From IMG/VR virus record IMGVR_UViG_3300017782_000007, positions 22,836 to 86,835 of that record: a DNA stretch of 64,000 nucleotides; one strand, written 5' to 3'. Positions 1 through 8,584 of this stretch are shown one piece after another. Within the stretch, counting starts at the first letter, position 1, and each line of letters begins with the position of its first letter. This stretch comes from a virus. The notes under the pieces were generated by a model. The model had not been told where the DNA came from. It saw only the letters and a list, made by a program, of their open reading frames with translations, and did not search any database. The translations under genes were made by a program, and so were the position numbers.

Positions 1-679
1 TCCATCCAAATTGCATACCAGAGAGAAGGGCGTGCTTGAAGGAATCATTCATTTTGTCTCGTATAGATTGCTCGTGCATTAGATAGTTCAAGATTTTATT
101 CGCTAGAATTTCTCTGGCCTCTAAGTACGTAGTATTCATATACTTTTCAATCTCACCAGGGTCCATTACCTGGTCCATGATTTCTTGGATCTTCGCTTGA
201 AGTTCCTCTTCAGGCAGCCCTTCCTGTCCCTTAAATTGATTCTGTACACGCGTTAACTCAGCGTTGTACTGGGCATCAACATACTCTCTTATCAATTCAT
301 CCTTAGTACTAAGCTTAGATTTAATTCCTTCAGAATTAATTAGTAAGGCCTTAGCCGTAAAAGGTCTTTTAGATTCCTCTCCTAGTAATACCTGAATTTT
401 ATTGTAAGCTTTGTTGTATGGTTTAATATCGTCTATTCTCTGTCCGATATCAATACCTGCAGGATTAAATTCCTTCTGTAACTCCTCTTGAGTTACTACA
501 TTATTATATAACTCGTAGGAAGCCTTCATCCGTTTATAATCTTCAGAAGGTTGTGCACTCAAAGGAGTGTCAGACGAGGAATGAATAATAGAGTCTATGG
601 TGTCCTTAACATGTTGGTAATCATCCTTTACTCGCTCTGAGTAGCTGATTCTCTGTTTAGGATAAGTAGTTAAACTCAT
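1..679 (-). CDS. Portal protein, N-terminal part (cut by window edge)
   Basis: An open frame starts at the ATG at 679 and stays open to position 1, about 226 codons without a stop, so the C-terminal part lies outside the window. It begins MSLTTYPKQRISYSER, and residues 92-107 read YNKIQVLLGEESKRPF. A segment of this kind, just after an acidic/asparagine-rich stretch, is typical of portal proteins of crAss-like phages as I recall them. The portal is the dodecameric ring at the capsid vertex through which DNA is packaged. The gene starts two bases after the terminase stop codon, the usual packaging gene order. The call rests on this N-terminal similarity plus position; no fold can be checked on the fragment. 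Confidence 0.7.
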   Translation of the reverse strand, partial: MSLTTYPKQRISYSERVKDDYQHVKDTIDSIIHSSSDTPLSAQPSEDYKRMKASYELYNNVVTQEELQKEFNPAGIDIGQRIDDIKPYNKAYNKIQVLLGEESKRPFTAKALLINSEGIKSKLSTKDELIREYVDAQYNAELTRVQNQFKGQEGLPEEELQAKIQEIMDQVMDPGEIEKYMNTTYLEAREILANKILNYLMHEQSIRDKMNDSFKHALLSGMQFGW

Positions 680-681
680 AT

Positions 682-2928
682 TTATATTGTGTTTAGTCTA
701 TTAAAAAGATGTTTATTATCGAGAAGGAATTTAAGAGGATCCTCTCGTTCTGTTTCTGTCATTCGGATATGGTTCTGGTTAGTTATCTCTTCGATACCAA
801 GTACACAGCCAATAAAGGCGGATACCCTATCAAAGTTACCGTCATGCTGATAGGCAATCAATTCTTGTAAGAATGCCCTATCCCATATCCTATCTAAATT
901 TCTATGGATTTTACCATTAGAATCTGTTCCTCTTTCTTCTAGTAGCCAGTCCCTAACATACTGTATAGACTCCTGTTTCATCTTCTTAGATGACATTGGG
1001 AATCCATAAATAGTAGGAGCCTTAGTATCCCACACAGCCTTCTTATTGAAGAGTGTCTGAGGTTCCTTGGCCAGTAAATGTAGTTTCTTTTTCTTCTCAA
1101 AATACTCCTTCACGTTACCTCGGACATTCTCAAAATAGACTTTGGCATTGCCATACATAAGAGAAAGCTTTAATAGATTCTCGTTGTAAACATGCCTACC
1201 ATCATGAGGTCTCCCAACGTATTGAGCAACTATCTCATTGTGCCCTATCTTGTTGAAGTATTTATTAGTTTTTAATATGTAGGTAGCAGCTAAAGATCCC
1301 CCTTCCGGGTCATCCGTAGCGTATGGATCGTGTCCTATAATATAAGCACCCTCAGGTACTTTTCCGTCAATTAGTTGTGGTAGCTCGTAGATAACAACAG
1401 CTCCTTCTCTTTGTCCTTCTGTCCAAGGAAATCGATTAATGTGTTGTAGTTTATCTCTCGTATCTACCTTATAGTTAACCCCGTTAAATGCTGACTTTTG
1501 GTCATAGAATAACTCTACTTTCTTCTCTACATATGTGTAGCTATCATTCTCCTCTAACTGGCGTAGCCTATTCTGTAAATCAGCAATAGGAAATATATTA
1601 CCAGTACGAGTTAAGAAGATCTCAGAAGGTATAACCGGTCTATTCTGTAGCTCCGCATCTAAAGCATCTGATCCTGACTTAGTTCCCCTAAGCTTATCCC
1701 TATGCTTGGCCAGGAATTGTTGAGCTCTCTCATTATCTGTCTTACCATATACACCAGGTCCTAATTCTTCCTTAAAGGCGTTTAAACCTAAGTAAGCAGG
1801 TACAAAGTATCCTATCTTACCTCTATGTTCCCACGTGTCATTATAAGCCAGTAGATCGTACTTCTCAGGGTCATAGAACATCAGAGAGGCATCTAAAGTA
1901 CCTCCACCATTCATATCACCCCCAGTACCTAAATACATGCAGGAACCGAACTTATAGTGCCCGTCTCGCATACACTCTACTGAGGCAGCCCTAGATTCCC
2001 TAAGGTTATCAAACATTCCTATCTCCTCCATCACCATTACCCCTGGTCTAGTACCATTGGCAGCAAATGGATTATCTTTGAATGTCCTGTGTTTTATATT
2101 AGATTGAGATCCCTTATTCTCCCAGTTACCTCCAATCTTTTCTTTGTAGGAAGCAACTACCTGAGAACCAGGCATCCATGAACCAGAATACTGCTGAGCA
2201 AAAGGAGAAGGGTATGATACCCCACCAAACTCACAAGCACCTGGTAGCCGCTCTACGGCTATCTTAGTCTTGTCTAAAATGTCTCTAGAGTACTTAGCAT
2301 CACCTGCCCCAACTAATATCTCAGCTGGCGTGGGATTAGCTCTAGACTCTTCAGTGTAATGTGTTGATCCATTGAATAGCCACTCATGAGCAACTATACC
2401 AACGCCAACAGAGTAGGACTTACCAAATCCCCTGGATCCCATCATCATGAAATCCTTAGCCTCATTCTCAAATAAGGGTCTCCCATAATTAGCATCATGG
2501 ACCTTCCGTAAGTATTCTCTAGCGGGTACAAATTCTTTTGGTGTACCGTCCAATTTAAACGCATGTGGTGCATACGTTCTCTTAAACTCTTCTGGGTAAT
2601 CTGGGTTATTAATTTCTCTATAGCAAGTATAATTCTCATCCTCAGCAAAGCCAGAGAAACCTCTAGCCTCAGCCCAGTTATAGAAAAATTCCCACTCTAA
2701 ATCACGTAAAAAAGGGCGCCCAAAGCTTTTCACTTTAGACCCCCTCTTGTTTAATTTAATGGTACCGAAGTTAATATAGAAATATAACTTTCCTGGCATC
2801 CATTTTCCAGATACCCAAAACCCTTCTATGCATCTTCTCTTTTGTTCTCTCCAGTACGTAGCATATGCTTGTGTCGCTGGATGGTACTCAGGAGGAGAAG
2901 GGATTTTGAATTCTGTAATATTAATCAT
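682..2928 (-). CDS. terL: Terminase large subunit (packaging ATPase/nuclease)
   Basis: 748 residues, normal to long for TerL. The packaging ATPase domain shows a Walker A motif GSRGFGKS near residues 164-171 and a Walker B VMVMEEIG near 296-303, where the second acidic residue is the expected catalytic glutamate. The C-terminal RNase H-like nuclease is suggested by GHDPYATDDPEGG near residue 530. The protein pumps genomic DNA into the procapsid through the portal and cuts the concatemer at headful. It sits between portal and GroEL on the minus strand with almost no spacing. The start at 2928 gives the full N-terminal adaptor region; there is no competing upstream start. The family call is secure; the exact nuclease residues are not. 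Confidence 0.95.
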   Translation of the reverse strand: MINITEFKIPSPPEYHPATQAYATYWREQKRRCIEGFWVSGKWMPGKLYFYINFGTIKLNKRGSKVKSFGRPFLRDLEWEFFYNWAEARGFSGFAEDENYTCYREINNPDYPEEFKRTYAPHAFKLDGTPKEFVPAREYLRKVHDANYGRPLFENEAKDFMMMGSRGFGKSYSVGVGIVAHEWLFNGSTHYTEESRANPTPAEILVGAGDAKYSRDILDKTKIAVERLPGACEFGGVSYPSPFAQQYSGSWMPGSQVVASYKEKIGGNWENKGSQSNIKHRTFKDNPFAANGTRPGVMVMEEIGMFDNLRESRAASVECMRDGHYKFGSCMYLGTGGDMNGGGTLDASLMFYDPEKYDLLAYNDTWEHRGKIGYFVPAYLGLNAFKEELGPGVYGKTDNERAQQFLAKHRDKLRGTKSGSDALDAELQNRPVIPSEIFLTRTGNIFPIADLQNRLRQLEENDSYTYVEKKVELFYDQKSAFNGVNYKVDTRDKLQHINRFPWTEGQREGAVVIYELPQLIDGKVPEGAYIIGHDPYATDDPEGGSLAATYILKTNKYFNKIGHNEIVAQYVGRPHDGRHVYNENLLKLSLMYGNAKVYFENVRGNVKEYFEKKKKLHLLAKEPQTLFNKKAVWDTKAPTIYGFPMSSKKMKQESIQYVRDWLLEERGTDSNGKIHRNLDRIWDRAFLQELIAYQHDGNFDRVSAFIGCVLGIEEITNQNHIRMTETEREDPLKFLLDNKHLFNRLNTI

Positions 2929-2963
2929 TCTGTAGTGTTGGTAGTATCGGATTTGTTGTAATT

Positions 2964-4571
2964 CTAACCGAATGGATTAGCTTCATGTGCCTGTGTAGGC
3001 TCTTCTTCGTGAATAGTACATTCAGTCATGATTATCATAGAAGCAGCTGATACTGCATTCTCAATAGCAGAGGTAACTACTAATGTAGGATCAATAATCC
3101 CCATCTCTCGCATATCCCCAAACTTATCTGTATTGGCATTGTAACCAAAGTTAATGTTCTCGTTGTGGACTACGTTAGCCATGATAATTCCTGCATCTTT
3201 ACCCGCGTTATTAATGATCTCTCTGGCAGGGGCTGTTAAAGCCTCTAATAGGATCTTAGCTCCTAAGTTCTCCTCAGCAAAGCCAAATATAGGGGTTACG
3301 TTAGCAGAAGCATGTAATAAAGCTGTTCCTCCGCCAGGTAAAGTACCAAAGCGAATAGCAGCCTTTACTGCCTGTAAAGCATCGTCAATTCTGTGTTTCT
3401 TCTCTACCATTTCAGCATCAGTAGCAGCCCCTACGTGTAGGATGGCCAAGCCACCAATAAGGTTTGCCATTCTCTCAGAATACTTCTGTGCCATGTAATC
3501 AGATTCTAATGTAGGCATAGCAGCCTTAATCTCCTCCAATCTCTGGGCTACCTGATCCTTAGGTCCTTCCGGCCCTAATAAGGTAGTAGTATTTTGATCA
3601 ATGATAATCTTCTCGGCAGAACCGAAGTGAAATGATTGAATATCTTGTTGTGATATCCCTAGTTCCTTAGTGATTAAGGTAGCTCCGGTAGCGATAGCTA
3701 AGTCCTTCATGAACTCAGTTCTAATCTCACCGTAGTAAGGTGCCTTAACACAAACAACAGGAATACCTCTTAGTTTGTTAGTAATAGTAGATTCTAATGC
3801 CTGAGCCTCAACCTCAGTGCCGATAATAACTAATGGTCTCTTCTGGGCCATAGCCAGATTCATACAATTAACTGTTACCTTAGGATCTCTTACTTTGTCG
3901 TTGATTAAGACAATTAATGGATTATCATACTCTACTGAGTGCTCACCAGTGTTAACAAAATAAGGAGAGATAAATCCCTTCTCTAATTGCATACCTTCTG
4001 TGAACGTAGTATACGTATCATTTGTCTTAGATTCTTGTACTAGAATAACTCCATCCTTAGTTACCTTATCCATAGCCTCAGCTATTAGTTTCCCAATCTT
4101 AGCATCATTGTTAGCAGAGATAGTAGCAATAGCTTCTATACTCTCCTTAGACTCTGTTACGGGCTCAGATAACTTATTAATTTCTTCTAGTATGTGTGGA
4201 AGTATTTTCTCAATACCTCTCTTTAAATCGATTGGATTAGCTCCGGCAGCTATTAATTTCTCCGCTCTTTCTATGATGGCCTGGGCCAATATAGTAGAGG
4301 TAGTAGTACCGTCACCAGCAATCTTAGCTGTTTTAGCAGCAGCCTGTTTAATAACTTGAGCACCTAGGTTTTCAATGTAATCTTCTAGTATGATCTCAGA
4401 GGCTACTGTTACCCCGTCCTTAGTGACTACAGGGTTCGCGAATGGTTTGTTGATAATCACATTTCTTCCCTTAGGTCCTAATGTAATCTTCACTGCCTTA
4501 GCTAGTGTATCAACTCCTTTTTTTAATTTGGTTCTTGCTTCTTGGTTAAATGTTACTTTCTTAAAAGCCAT
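2964..4571 (-). CDS. groEL: GroEL-type chaperonin (Hsp60)
   Basis: 535 residues, the length of a complete bacterial GroEL. It begins MAFKKVTFNQEARTKL and keeps the ATP-binding signatures TLGPKGRNV, TKDGVTVA and GDGTTTSTILAQ, the conserved aspartate in RIDDALQAVKAA, and the late PGGGTALL segment. The apical domain has ESTITNKLRGIPVVCVKAP. The C-terminus ends NPFG and lacks the Gly-Gly-Met tail of many bacterial GroELs. It folds proteins in an ATP-driven double ring with a GroES lid. A GroES-like gene lies at 7821-8264 in the same block, so the phage may carry a matched pair. Phage GroEL genes are known from some very large phages. The codon use resembles its neighbours, so acquisition does not look recent. 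Confidence 0.96.
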   Translation of the reverse strand: MAFKKVTFNQEARTKLKKGVDTLAKAVKITLGPKGRNVIINKPFANPVVTKDGVTVASEIILEDYIENLGAQVIKQAAAKTAKIAGDGTTTSTILAQAIIERAEKLIAAGANPIDLKRGIEKILPHILEEINKLSEPVTESKESIEAIATISANNDAKIGKLIAEAMDKVTKDGVILVQESKTNDTYTTFTEGMQLEKGFISPYFVNTGEHSVEYDNPLIVLINDKVRDPKVTVNCMNLAMAQKRPLVIIGTEVEAQALESTITNKLRGIPVVCVKAPYYGEIRTEFMKDLAIATGATLITKELGISQQDIQSFHFGSAEKIIIDQNTTTLLGPEGPKDQVAQRLEEIKAAMPTLESDYMAQKYSERMANLIGGLAILHVGAATDAEMVEKKHRIDDALQAVKAAIRFGTLPGGGTALLHASANVTPIFGFAEENLGAKILLEALTAPAREIINNAGKDAGIIMANVVHNENINFGYNANTDKFGDMREMGIIDPTLVVTSAIENAVSAASMIIMTECTIHEEEPTQAHEANPFG

Positions 4572-4595
4572 GTTTTTCTCTCTCTTAATTATATA

Positions 4596-4697
4596 TTATA
4601 ATATTCCTGTTACAGCGAATAATAAAATTGATATGATAGCTGTCAGGGCGCTTGCTAATAATGCTTTCGCAGTCTCAATAAAGTTAAATGTTTTCAT
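4596..4697 (-). CDS. 33-residue single-span membrane peptide
   Basis: A short frame with ATG at 4697 and stop at 4596 encodes MKTFNFIETAKALLASAL followed by a continuous hydrophobic stretch to residue 33. About 20 of the last 25 residues are apolar, which fits one transmembrane helix with a short charged N-terminus. It lies between groEL and a membrane-anchored coiled-coil protein in the same direction. Size and position would suit a small holin-like or regulatory membrane peptide, but no family can be named. Support is the start codon, composition and the otherwise unexplained gap. Confidence 0.5.
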   Translation of the reverse strand: MKTFNFIETAKALLASALTAIISILLFAVTGIL

Positions 4698-4738
4698 AAT
4701 TAAACTATTTTAAGCGCCCCTTAGGACGCCTGAATCTA

Positions 4739-5536
4739 TTACCAGATTCGGTATCCTAAAAATATACCAGCTGACCAGCCAGTAGTCACTGTTGTCTGTG
4801 GGTCTAAGTTCTGTCCGTACTTAATAGCCCCTTTCCTAAACTTCATTACTGATGGTCCAATGCCAGCAATAATCGCAATTCTCCTTGGTTTAGACTCAAT
4901 ATTATATGATTGAATTGATTGTTGACTCCAAGGGAAGTCAGATGTAGCAGTCACAGAGTGTTCCTGATTCCCAGTAAGGAATCTTGTTCTCGTACTATGT
5001 GTAAGAGTAGTCTCACTGTACGCATCAATATTAGTTAAGCTTAATGAGTCACTGTTAACGGACCAGTCAAAGCCTACGTTAGTACCGGAGAATAATCCTG
5101 AATAGGTAGGGTACACCATTACGTATACTGAATCTACCTGATGTAAGGTATCTACCTCAGTAATAAATAAAGAGTCTGGAAAGTAAATTGAATCAGTAGC
5201 AGCTGCAATAGAAGCATCATTCATTGATTGTTTCAATATACTAATCGTCCTTAAGTTCTTTCTGTCTTTCCTAGACAGCTTAGCTATCTTTTCTTCTTGC
5301 TCCTTAATGATAGCCTCTTTCTCTGCCTTAGAGACAGCTAAGGCCTCATTGCGTGAAGTTAGAGTACCATTCTCATTAAGTATAGTCTCAGAATTAGCTT
5401 CTACTAATTCCATCTTTTTCTGTATGTTCTCAACGTTCTCTACTTCCTTGGCCAGGGTATTCTTAGTGGTATTACACTGGTAAGTCGTGAATAAGAGTAC
5501 AGCGGTAATAGCCGCAATAATTACGTTCTTGATCAT
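4739..5536 (-). CDS. Membrane-anchored coiled-coil protein
   Basis: 265 residues. Residues 4-19 form a hydrophobic N-terminal segment, followed by a long charged heptad-like region to about residue 105 rich in Glu, Lys and Asn (predicted coiled coil), then a Ser/Thr-rich domain. The C-terminus GIFLGYRIW ends in an aromatic residue like outer-membrane strands. Anchor plus coiled coil resembles phage spanins, which link inner and outer membranes at lysis, and the neighbouring 33-residue membrane peptide and the M15 peptidase at 6635 would fit a lysis group. No lipobox is visible around Cys21. It overlaps the next gene by the four bases ATGA. The function is an inference. Confidence 0.7.
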   Translation of the reverse strand: MIKNVIIAAITAVLLFTTYQCNTTKNTLAKEVENVENIQKKMELVEANSETILNENGTLTSRNEALAVSKAEKEAIIKEQEEKIAKLSRKDRKNLRTISILKQSMNDASIAAATDSIYFPDSLFITEVDTLHQVDSVYVMVYPTYSGLFSGTNVGFDWSVNSDSLSLTNIDAYSETTLTHSTRTRFLTGNQEHSVTATSDFPWSQQSIQSYNIESKPRRIAIIAGIGPSVMKFRKGAIKYGQNLDPQTTVTTGWSAGIFLGYRIW

Positions 5537-5817
5537 GATTCTTTTGGTTGTGCTGTGAAATTAAACTCGTCACGATGCTCTCGCTTCTGTTCTTTCATAG
5601 CTTCATTATATAAATACTGGTCTATCTCTGCACCAGTCAATTCGGGATTAAGACGGCGTAGACGTTTTTTAGTCGTCTTATACGCCCTCTTCATCTCCTT
5701 CTGTAATTTCTTGTTTTGTTTCTTCAGCCACTGCTGCTTGTTAAATTCATAACGTTTTAGTTCAGCGAGTTTTTCCCTCTCTGGCCTAGCAGCAACTTGT
5801 TTTTCTCTTAGAGTCAT
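5533..5817 (-). CDS. Small basic coiled-coil protein
   Basis: 94 residues, very rich in Lys, Arg, Glu and Gln, with almost no hydrophobic core, e.g. WLKKQNKKLQKEMKRAYKTT at residues 29-48. Probably one or two long helices. It overlaps the downstream gene by four bases, so the two are probably translationally coupled. I do not recognise a family. A scaffold, assembly or nucleic-acid-binding role is possible from the charge pattern, without direct support. Confidence 0.65.
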   Translation of the reverse strand: MTLREKQVAARPEREKLAELKRYEFNKQQWLKKQNKKLQKEMKRAYKTTKKRLRRLNPELTGAEIDQYLYNEAMKEQKREHRDEFNFTAQPKES

Positions 5818-5823
5818 TCTTAG

Positions 5824-6339
5824 TTATATTGTTCCTTCCTCAGATGCTGACTTAACTGCTCCTCCCTTAGTCTGGGATTTAGCTGTCTCATCTTGAACAT
5901 CTTTCATACAAGTTCTTAATTGCTTCCATAATTTCTCAGTAGAAGCTAATAATTTTTCCTTAAACTCAATAAGGGTAAAATCTGTACTAATGTCATAGTC
6001 TATAGCTGATAGGAATGCTGCTCTTTTCTCTAACTCCATTTCCCAATTGTATAGAGTTCTTTGTGCCTTTGTCATTGTAAGATGTTGGAACTTTTCAATT
6101 TCTTCTTTGTAATCATCCCAATCTACTACTACTTTCTTTAAGTAATCTTCTTGCACTGTCTTGATTCTATATTCCAAGGAGGTGTTAGAAAACTTTGAGT
6201 CTGGGTGGAAAACTAAAGCCATTGCCCACATAATCTTGGAGGAGTTCCTCTTCTTGGCTATGCCAGAAAAAGCTACCTTTAACTGTGGATTAACTTCCCA
6301 GAAATCTGCATCTATACTAAAATTATTTAATATATTCAT
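5824..6339 (-). CDS. Conserved hypothetical protein of the structural block
   Basis: 171 residues, mainly helical in appearance, with no membrane segment. The N-terminal third has MWAMALVFHPDSKF; the middle is charged (WDDYKEEIEKFQHL); the C-terminus is a disordered Lys/Gly/Ser/Glu tail. It overlaps the upstream gene by four bases. Its place among virion genes upstream of terL suggests an assembly or virion role. No family is recognised. Confidence 0.65.
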   Translation of the reverse strand: MNILNNFSIDADFWEVNPQLKVAFSGIAKKRNSSKIMWAMALVFHPDSKFSNTSLEYRIKTVQEDYLKKVVVDWDDYKEEIEKFQHLTMTKAQRTLYNWEMELEKRAAFLSAIDYDISTDFTLIEFKEKLLASTEKLWKQLRTCMKDVQDETAKSQTKGGAVKSASEEGTI

Positions 6340-6638
6340 CCTCTCAAATTTTCTAAATATCTTGCTATTCCTTTCAATGCTACTCCTACTATAGTTCTTC
6401 TCTCAAATATGCTTAAGGGGTTCTTAACGTTGTTAAAGAATCTTAAAGCAAAGAATCTACTAGAGTCTTCTTGATGTGGATACATATAATCTAAAGCAAC
6501 CTCATCATAAGAGTTGGATGTAGGAGACTCAGATAAATATTCAAAAGGTCTCACAATACCCTCGTTTTCCTCGACGGCGTTAACTATGGTATCATAATTT
6601 TCTTGGTGTTCTCTCTTGAAATATTTATACTTACTCAT
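6336..6638 (-). CDS. Hypothetical protein
   Basis: 100 residues, starting MSKYKYFKREHQENYD, mixed alpha/beta composition, with an aromatic patch SSRFFALRFF near residue 60. It overlaps both neighbours by four bases (ATGA junctions), which ties it to one polycistronic unit. No motif allows a function call. Confidence 0.6.
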   Translation of the reverse strand: MSKYKYFKREHQENYDTIVNAVEENEGIVRPFEYLSESPTSNSYDEVALDYMYPHQEDSSRFFALRFFNNVKNPLSIFERRTIVGVALKGIARYLENLRG

Positions 6639-7147
6639 ATTAATTCTAAATGTATGTGGTCTGCATTAATTCTAGGAATATGCTTTATTATGTTATTGTA
6701 TTTATTCTTTATTTTTTTATAGTGTCTACGAGACCTAATCTCTAAGACAGCTCTAAGGTTATTTTCCTTAAGGTAAGTTTGTCCTTCATCGGAGTTTAGA
6801 TACTCTGCTAATTCTATGCCAGTACCACACCAAGGTCTAAATCTGTAATCTAGAGCCTCACCGTTATAATGTTTAGAGTGTTTAGCATGACGAGAATCAT
6901 CTCCTGAAGTAACCATATGATCAAACCTAGCCAGAAAAGCATGGGCCTTAATCAGTGATGGGTGTAATCCTACTAGATTAACTCCTTCCTTAACTATGGT
7001 TGGACTAGCTAGTAATAGATTGATTGTGTTTTCTAACTCACATATTTTTAATTGTTCGTGAGTTTCGACGGGTTCAATTATTGTTAACACCTCATTTGAC
7101 ACTCCCGAAGAAATGCTGATGGGTGTAGCGAATATCATTAACGACAT
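6635..7147 (-). CDS. Exported M15-family peptidase (endolysin-like)
   Basis: The catalytic part shows RHAKHSKHYNGEALDYRF and, near the end, NADHIHLEL. This matches the zinc-binding pattern of M15 D,D-carboxypeptidase-like enzymes (H-x(6)-D and a distal D-H-x-H), which cut the stem peptide of peptidoglycan. The frame is open upstream to 7360, but that part overlaps a well-supported cysteine-rich gene. A start at 7147 (or 7138, or the TTG at 7159) gives MSLMIFATPISISSG, a good signal peptide, so I chose 7147. Export would place it in the periplasm. Length is about 170 residues. It could act in lysis or sit on the virion; the main uncertainty is the start. Confidence 0.8.
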   Translation of the reverse strand: MSLMIFATPISISSGVSNEVLTIIEPVETHEQLKICELENTINLLLASPTIVKEGVNLVGLHPSLIKAHAFLARFDHMVTSGDDSRHAKHSKHYNGEALDYRFRPWCGTGIELAEYLNSDEGQTYLKENNLRAVLEIRSRRHYKKIKNKYNNIIKHIPRINADHIHLELI

Positions 7148-7430
7148 CAATATTGCTTTCAATGAATTTTTTAAACTCTTCCGAGTTATTTTCCCAGTCT
7201 GTTTGTGAGGACATTTCGTGCCATCTTCCATACGGGTCTTTTTTATTCGGTGCATAAAAGAGAGCTGGGGCATTGCACCCGCACTCAGAACACTTGCCAG
7301 CGTCGAGACAGCTTTTGCACAATACAGCTCTTTGTAGAGCTTGCTCTCTAATATGCTCATCCAGGAGTCCTAATTTTGCAAGAACTAGGTTTGTATACCC
7401 CTGTCTGATATCCTTAGTATTAATTTCCAC
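7092..7430 (-). CDS. Cysteine-rich protein, putative zinc binder
   Basis: 112 residues. Residues 37-53 contain a cluster of five cysteines, in the order CKSC, KCSEC, GC, followed by PALFYAPNKKDPYGRWHEM. The spacing suggests one zinc site. I recall a similar 'CGC-PALFY-P-GRW' block in small proteins near the structural genes of crAss-like phages, but this was not searched. It overlaps the start region of the M15 peptidase by about 56 bases and the upstream gene by 11 bases. Role unknown. Confidence 0.7.
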   Translation of the reverse strand: MEINTKDIRQGYTNLVLAKLGLLDEHIREQALQRAVLCKSCLDAGKCSECGCNAPALFYAPNKKDPYGRWHEMSSQTDWENNSEEFKKFIESNIDVVNDIRYTHQHFFGSVK

Positions 7431-7782
7431 TAGCCGCTTCTTGAGCTTCCTTAGCTTTACGTTGTTCTGTAGCTAAGTTAACTAATACCTGTAAGCGAGC
7501 TGTCACATTATTCCAACGTCGTGGAGTCCATGACCAACCAAACCATCTTAACTTAGGTCTAGCGTTCTCATCTAATTGGTTAATTAAGTCTCCTAGAAAA
7601 GCATCTAGGTTTCTTAAGTTCAATGTTAAGAACTCATTAGCTTCTTTTAGTTGCTTAACCTCATTCTCCAAATCCACCTTAGCAGATGCATTTACAGTCG
7701 ATGACGTAGGCTTAGTATTTTTAGTAGCTCTTTTGCTAGTAGTTTTCTTTGTTTTGTTGGTAACTTCTTTCTTAGTACTCAT
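7420..7782 (-). CDS. Small structural-block protein with basic N-terminal tail
   Basis: 120 residues. The first 35 are a Lys/Thr/Ser-rich, probably disordered tail; residues 38-70 look like a coiled coil (LENEVKQLKEANEFLTLNLR); a tryptophan-rich segment RWFGWSWTPRRW follows; the end is helical. There is a 38-base gap to the GroES-like gene, with an AT-rich leader. A virion or assembly role fits the context. No family named. Confidence 0.65.
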   Translation of the reverse strand: MSTKKEVTNKTKKTTSKRATKNTKPTSSTVNASAKVDLENEVKQLKEANEFLTLNLRNLDAFLGDLINQLDENARPKLRWFGWSWTPRRWNNVTARLQVLVNLATEQRKAKEAQEAASGN

Positions 7783-7820
7783 TATTTGTGTTATTATTAT
7801 TTATAAATATTTATAATTAA

Positions 7821-8264
7821 TTACTTATTAACGATTCCGTCAATATACTCTTCTCTTACTTTTAAGTATCCTTCCCACTCTACGGTAGGTGTAGCTCTAT
7901 TATGTAAGAATGCATTTTTAGGTCTAACTAGTGACGGATTAATCCAGACAACATCTCCTACCTTATATGTAGGATCAGTTAATTGAGGAGAAACATGTGT
8001 CACTATTGCCTGTGAAGTAAATTCGAACTCATCTGGCCTAGCAGTACTTCGACCACTATCAGTAGTTCCTTCGATATATTTGATATCGTGTACGCCATAT
8101 TCAGACACAGTTTCGTTTTCAAATTTGAATAATCTTACTAAGTATTGTTGTCCCATAATTTGGAATCCCTCCATCTCAGATGGCATCTCAGTAATGTTCT
8201 TATTCCAGTCCGCTCTTAAAGCGTACTCCTTCTCAATTTTTTCTCTGATTTGTTCTTGAGTCAT
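7821..8264 (-). CDS. GroES-like cochaperonin
   Basis: 147 residues. From about residue 36 the order of elements matches GroES: a first strand GQQYLVRLFKFE, a glycine-containing loop region (residues 56-75) at the place of the mobile loop, then SQAIVTHVSP, YKVGDVVWINPS (GroES has VKVGDIVIF) and a C-terminal strand pair. Bacterial GroES is about 97 residues; phage lids such as T4 gp31 are longer, as here. It would cap a GroEL ring, probably the phage's own product of 2964-4571, perhaps enlarging the cavity for a capsid protein. The N-terminal 35 residues are extra. The call rests on pattern order and the presence of groEL. Confidence 0.65.
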   Translation of the reverse strand: MTQEQIREKIEKEYALRADWNKNITEMPSEMEGFQIMGQQYLVRLFKFENETVSEYGVHDIKYIEGTTDSGRSTARPDEFEFTSQAIVTHVSPQLTDPTYKVGDVVWINPSLVRPKNAFLHNRATPTVEWEGYLKVREEYIDGIVNK

Positions 8265-8584
8265 TTCTTTCTCTTTTTTTGTTTATTATATTCTCTCAAT
8301 GAGTGTTGAATCTTCCTCCACTTCTTTAATTCAGTTCTAAGATATTCAGAGTCTTCTCTCCGAATCTTTTTAATAATATTTAACTGGTGATAGTGTAAGG
8401 GTCTTTCTCTGTAAGTTAATCTTCCAAGGCCAGGTATAAATAATTCTGGTGAAGGAGGATCAATTATATAATTCCTAATTTCTGTGAATGCGTGTTCAGC
8501 AACCTCATTAACTAGATTCTCCGGTTGGTTCGTTACCTGTGCCACCAGAGGGTACAGTGTCTTTATCGGTTTCTCCCACAACAT
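8261..8584 (-). CDS. HU/IHF-like DNA-binding protein
   Basis: 107 residues. The pattern LYPLVAQVTNQP, then EVAEHAFTEIRNYI, then LFIPGLGRLTYRERP resembles the helix-helix-strand order of HU/IHF proteins, whose signature is a Gly-x-Gly-x-Phe-like turn (here GLGRL) before the DNA-binding arm. The C-terminus is very basic. Crassvirales are known to carry an IHF-like gene near the packaging genes, which fits. It would bend or coat DNA. It overlaps the upstream gene by 77 bases and the downstream one by four; the long overlap leaves the exact start open. Confidence 0.55.
   Translation of the reverse strand: MLWEKPIKTLYPLVAQVTNQPENLVNEVAEHAFTEIRNYIIDPPSPELFIPGLGRLTYRERPLHYHQLNIIKKIRREDSEYLRTELKKWRKIQHSLREYNKQKKRKK

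Noticed and set aside
3154-4713. Several plus-strand frames inside groEL and terL
   Set aside because: They are shadows of the well-conserved minus-strand genes and have no leaders.
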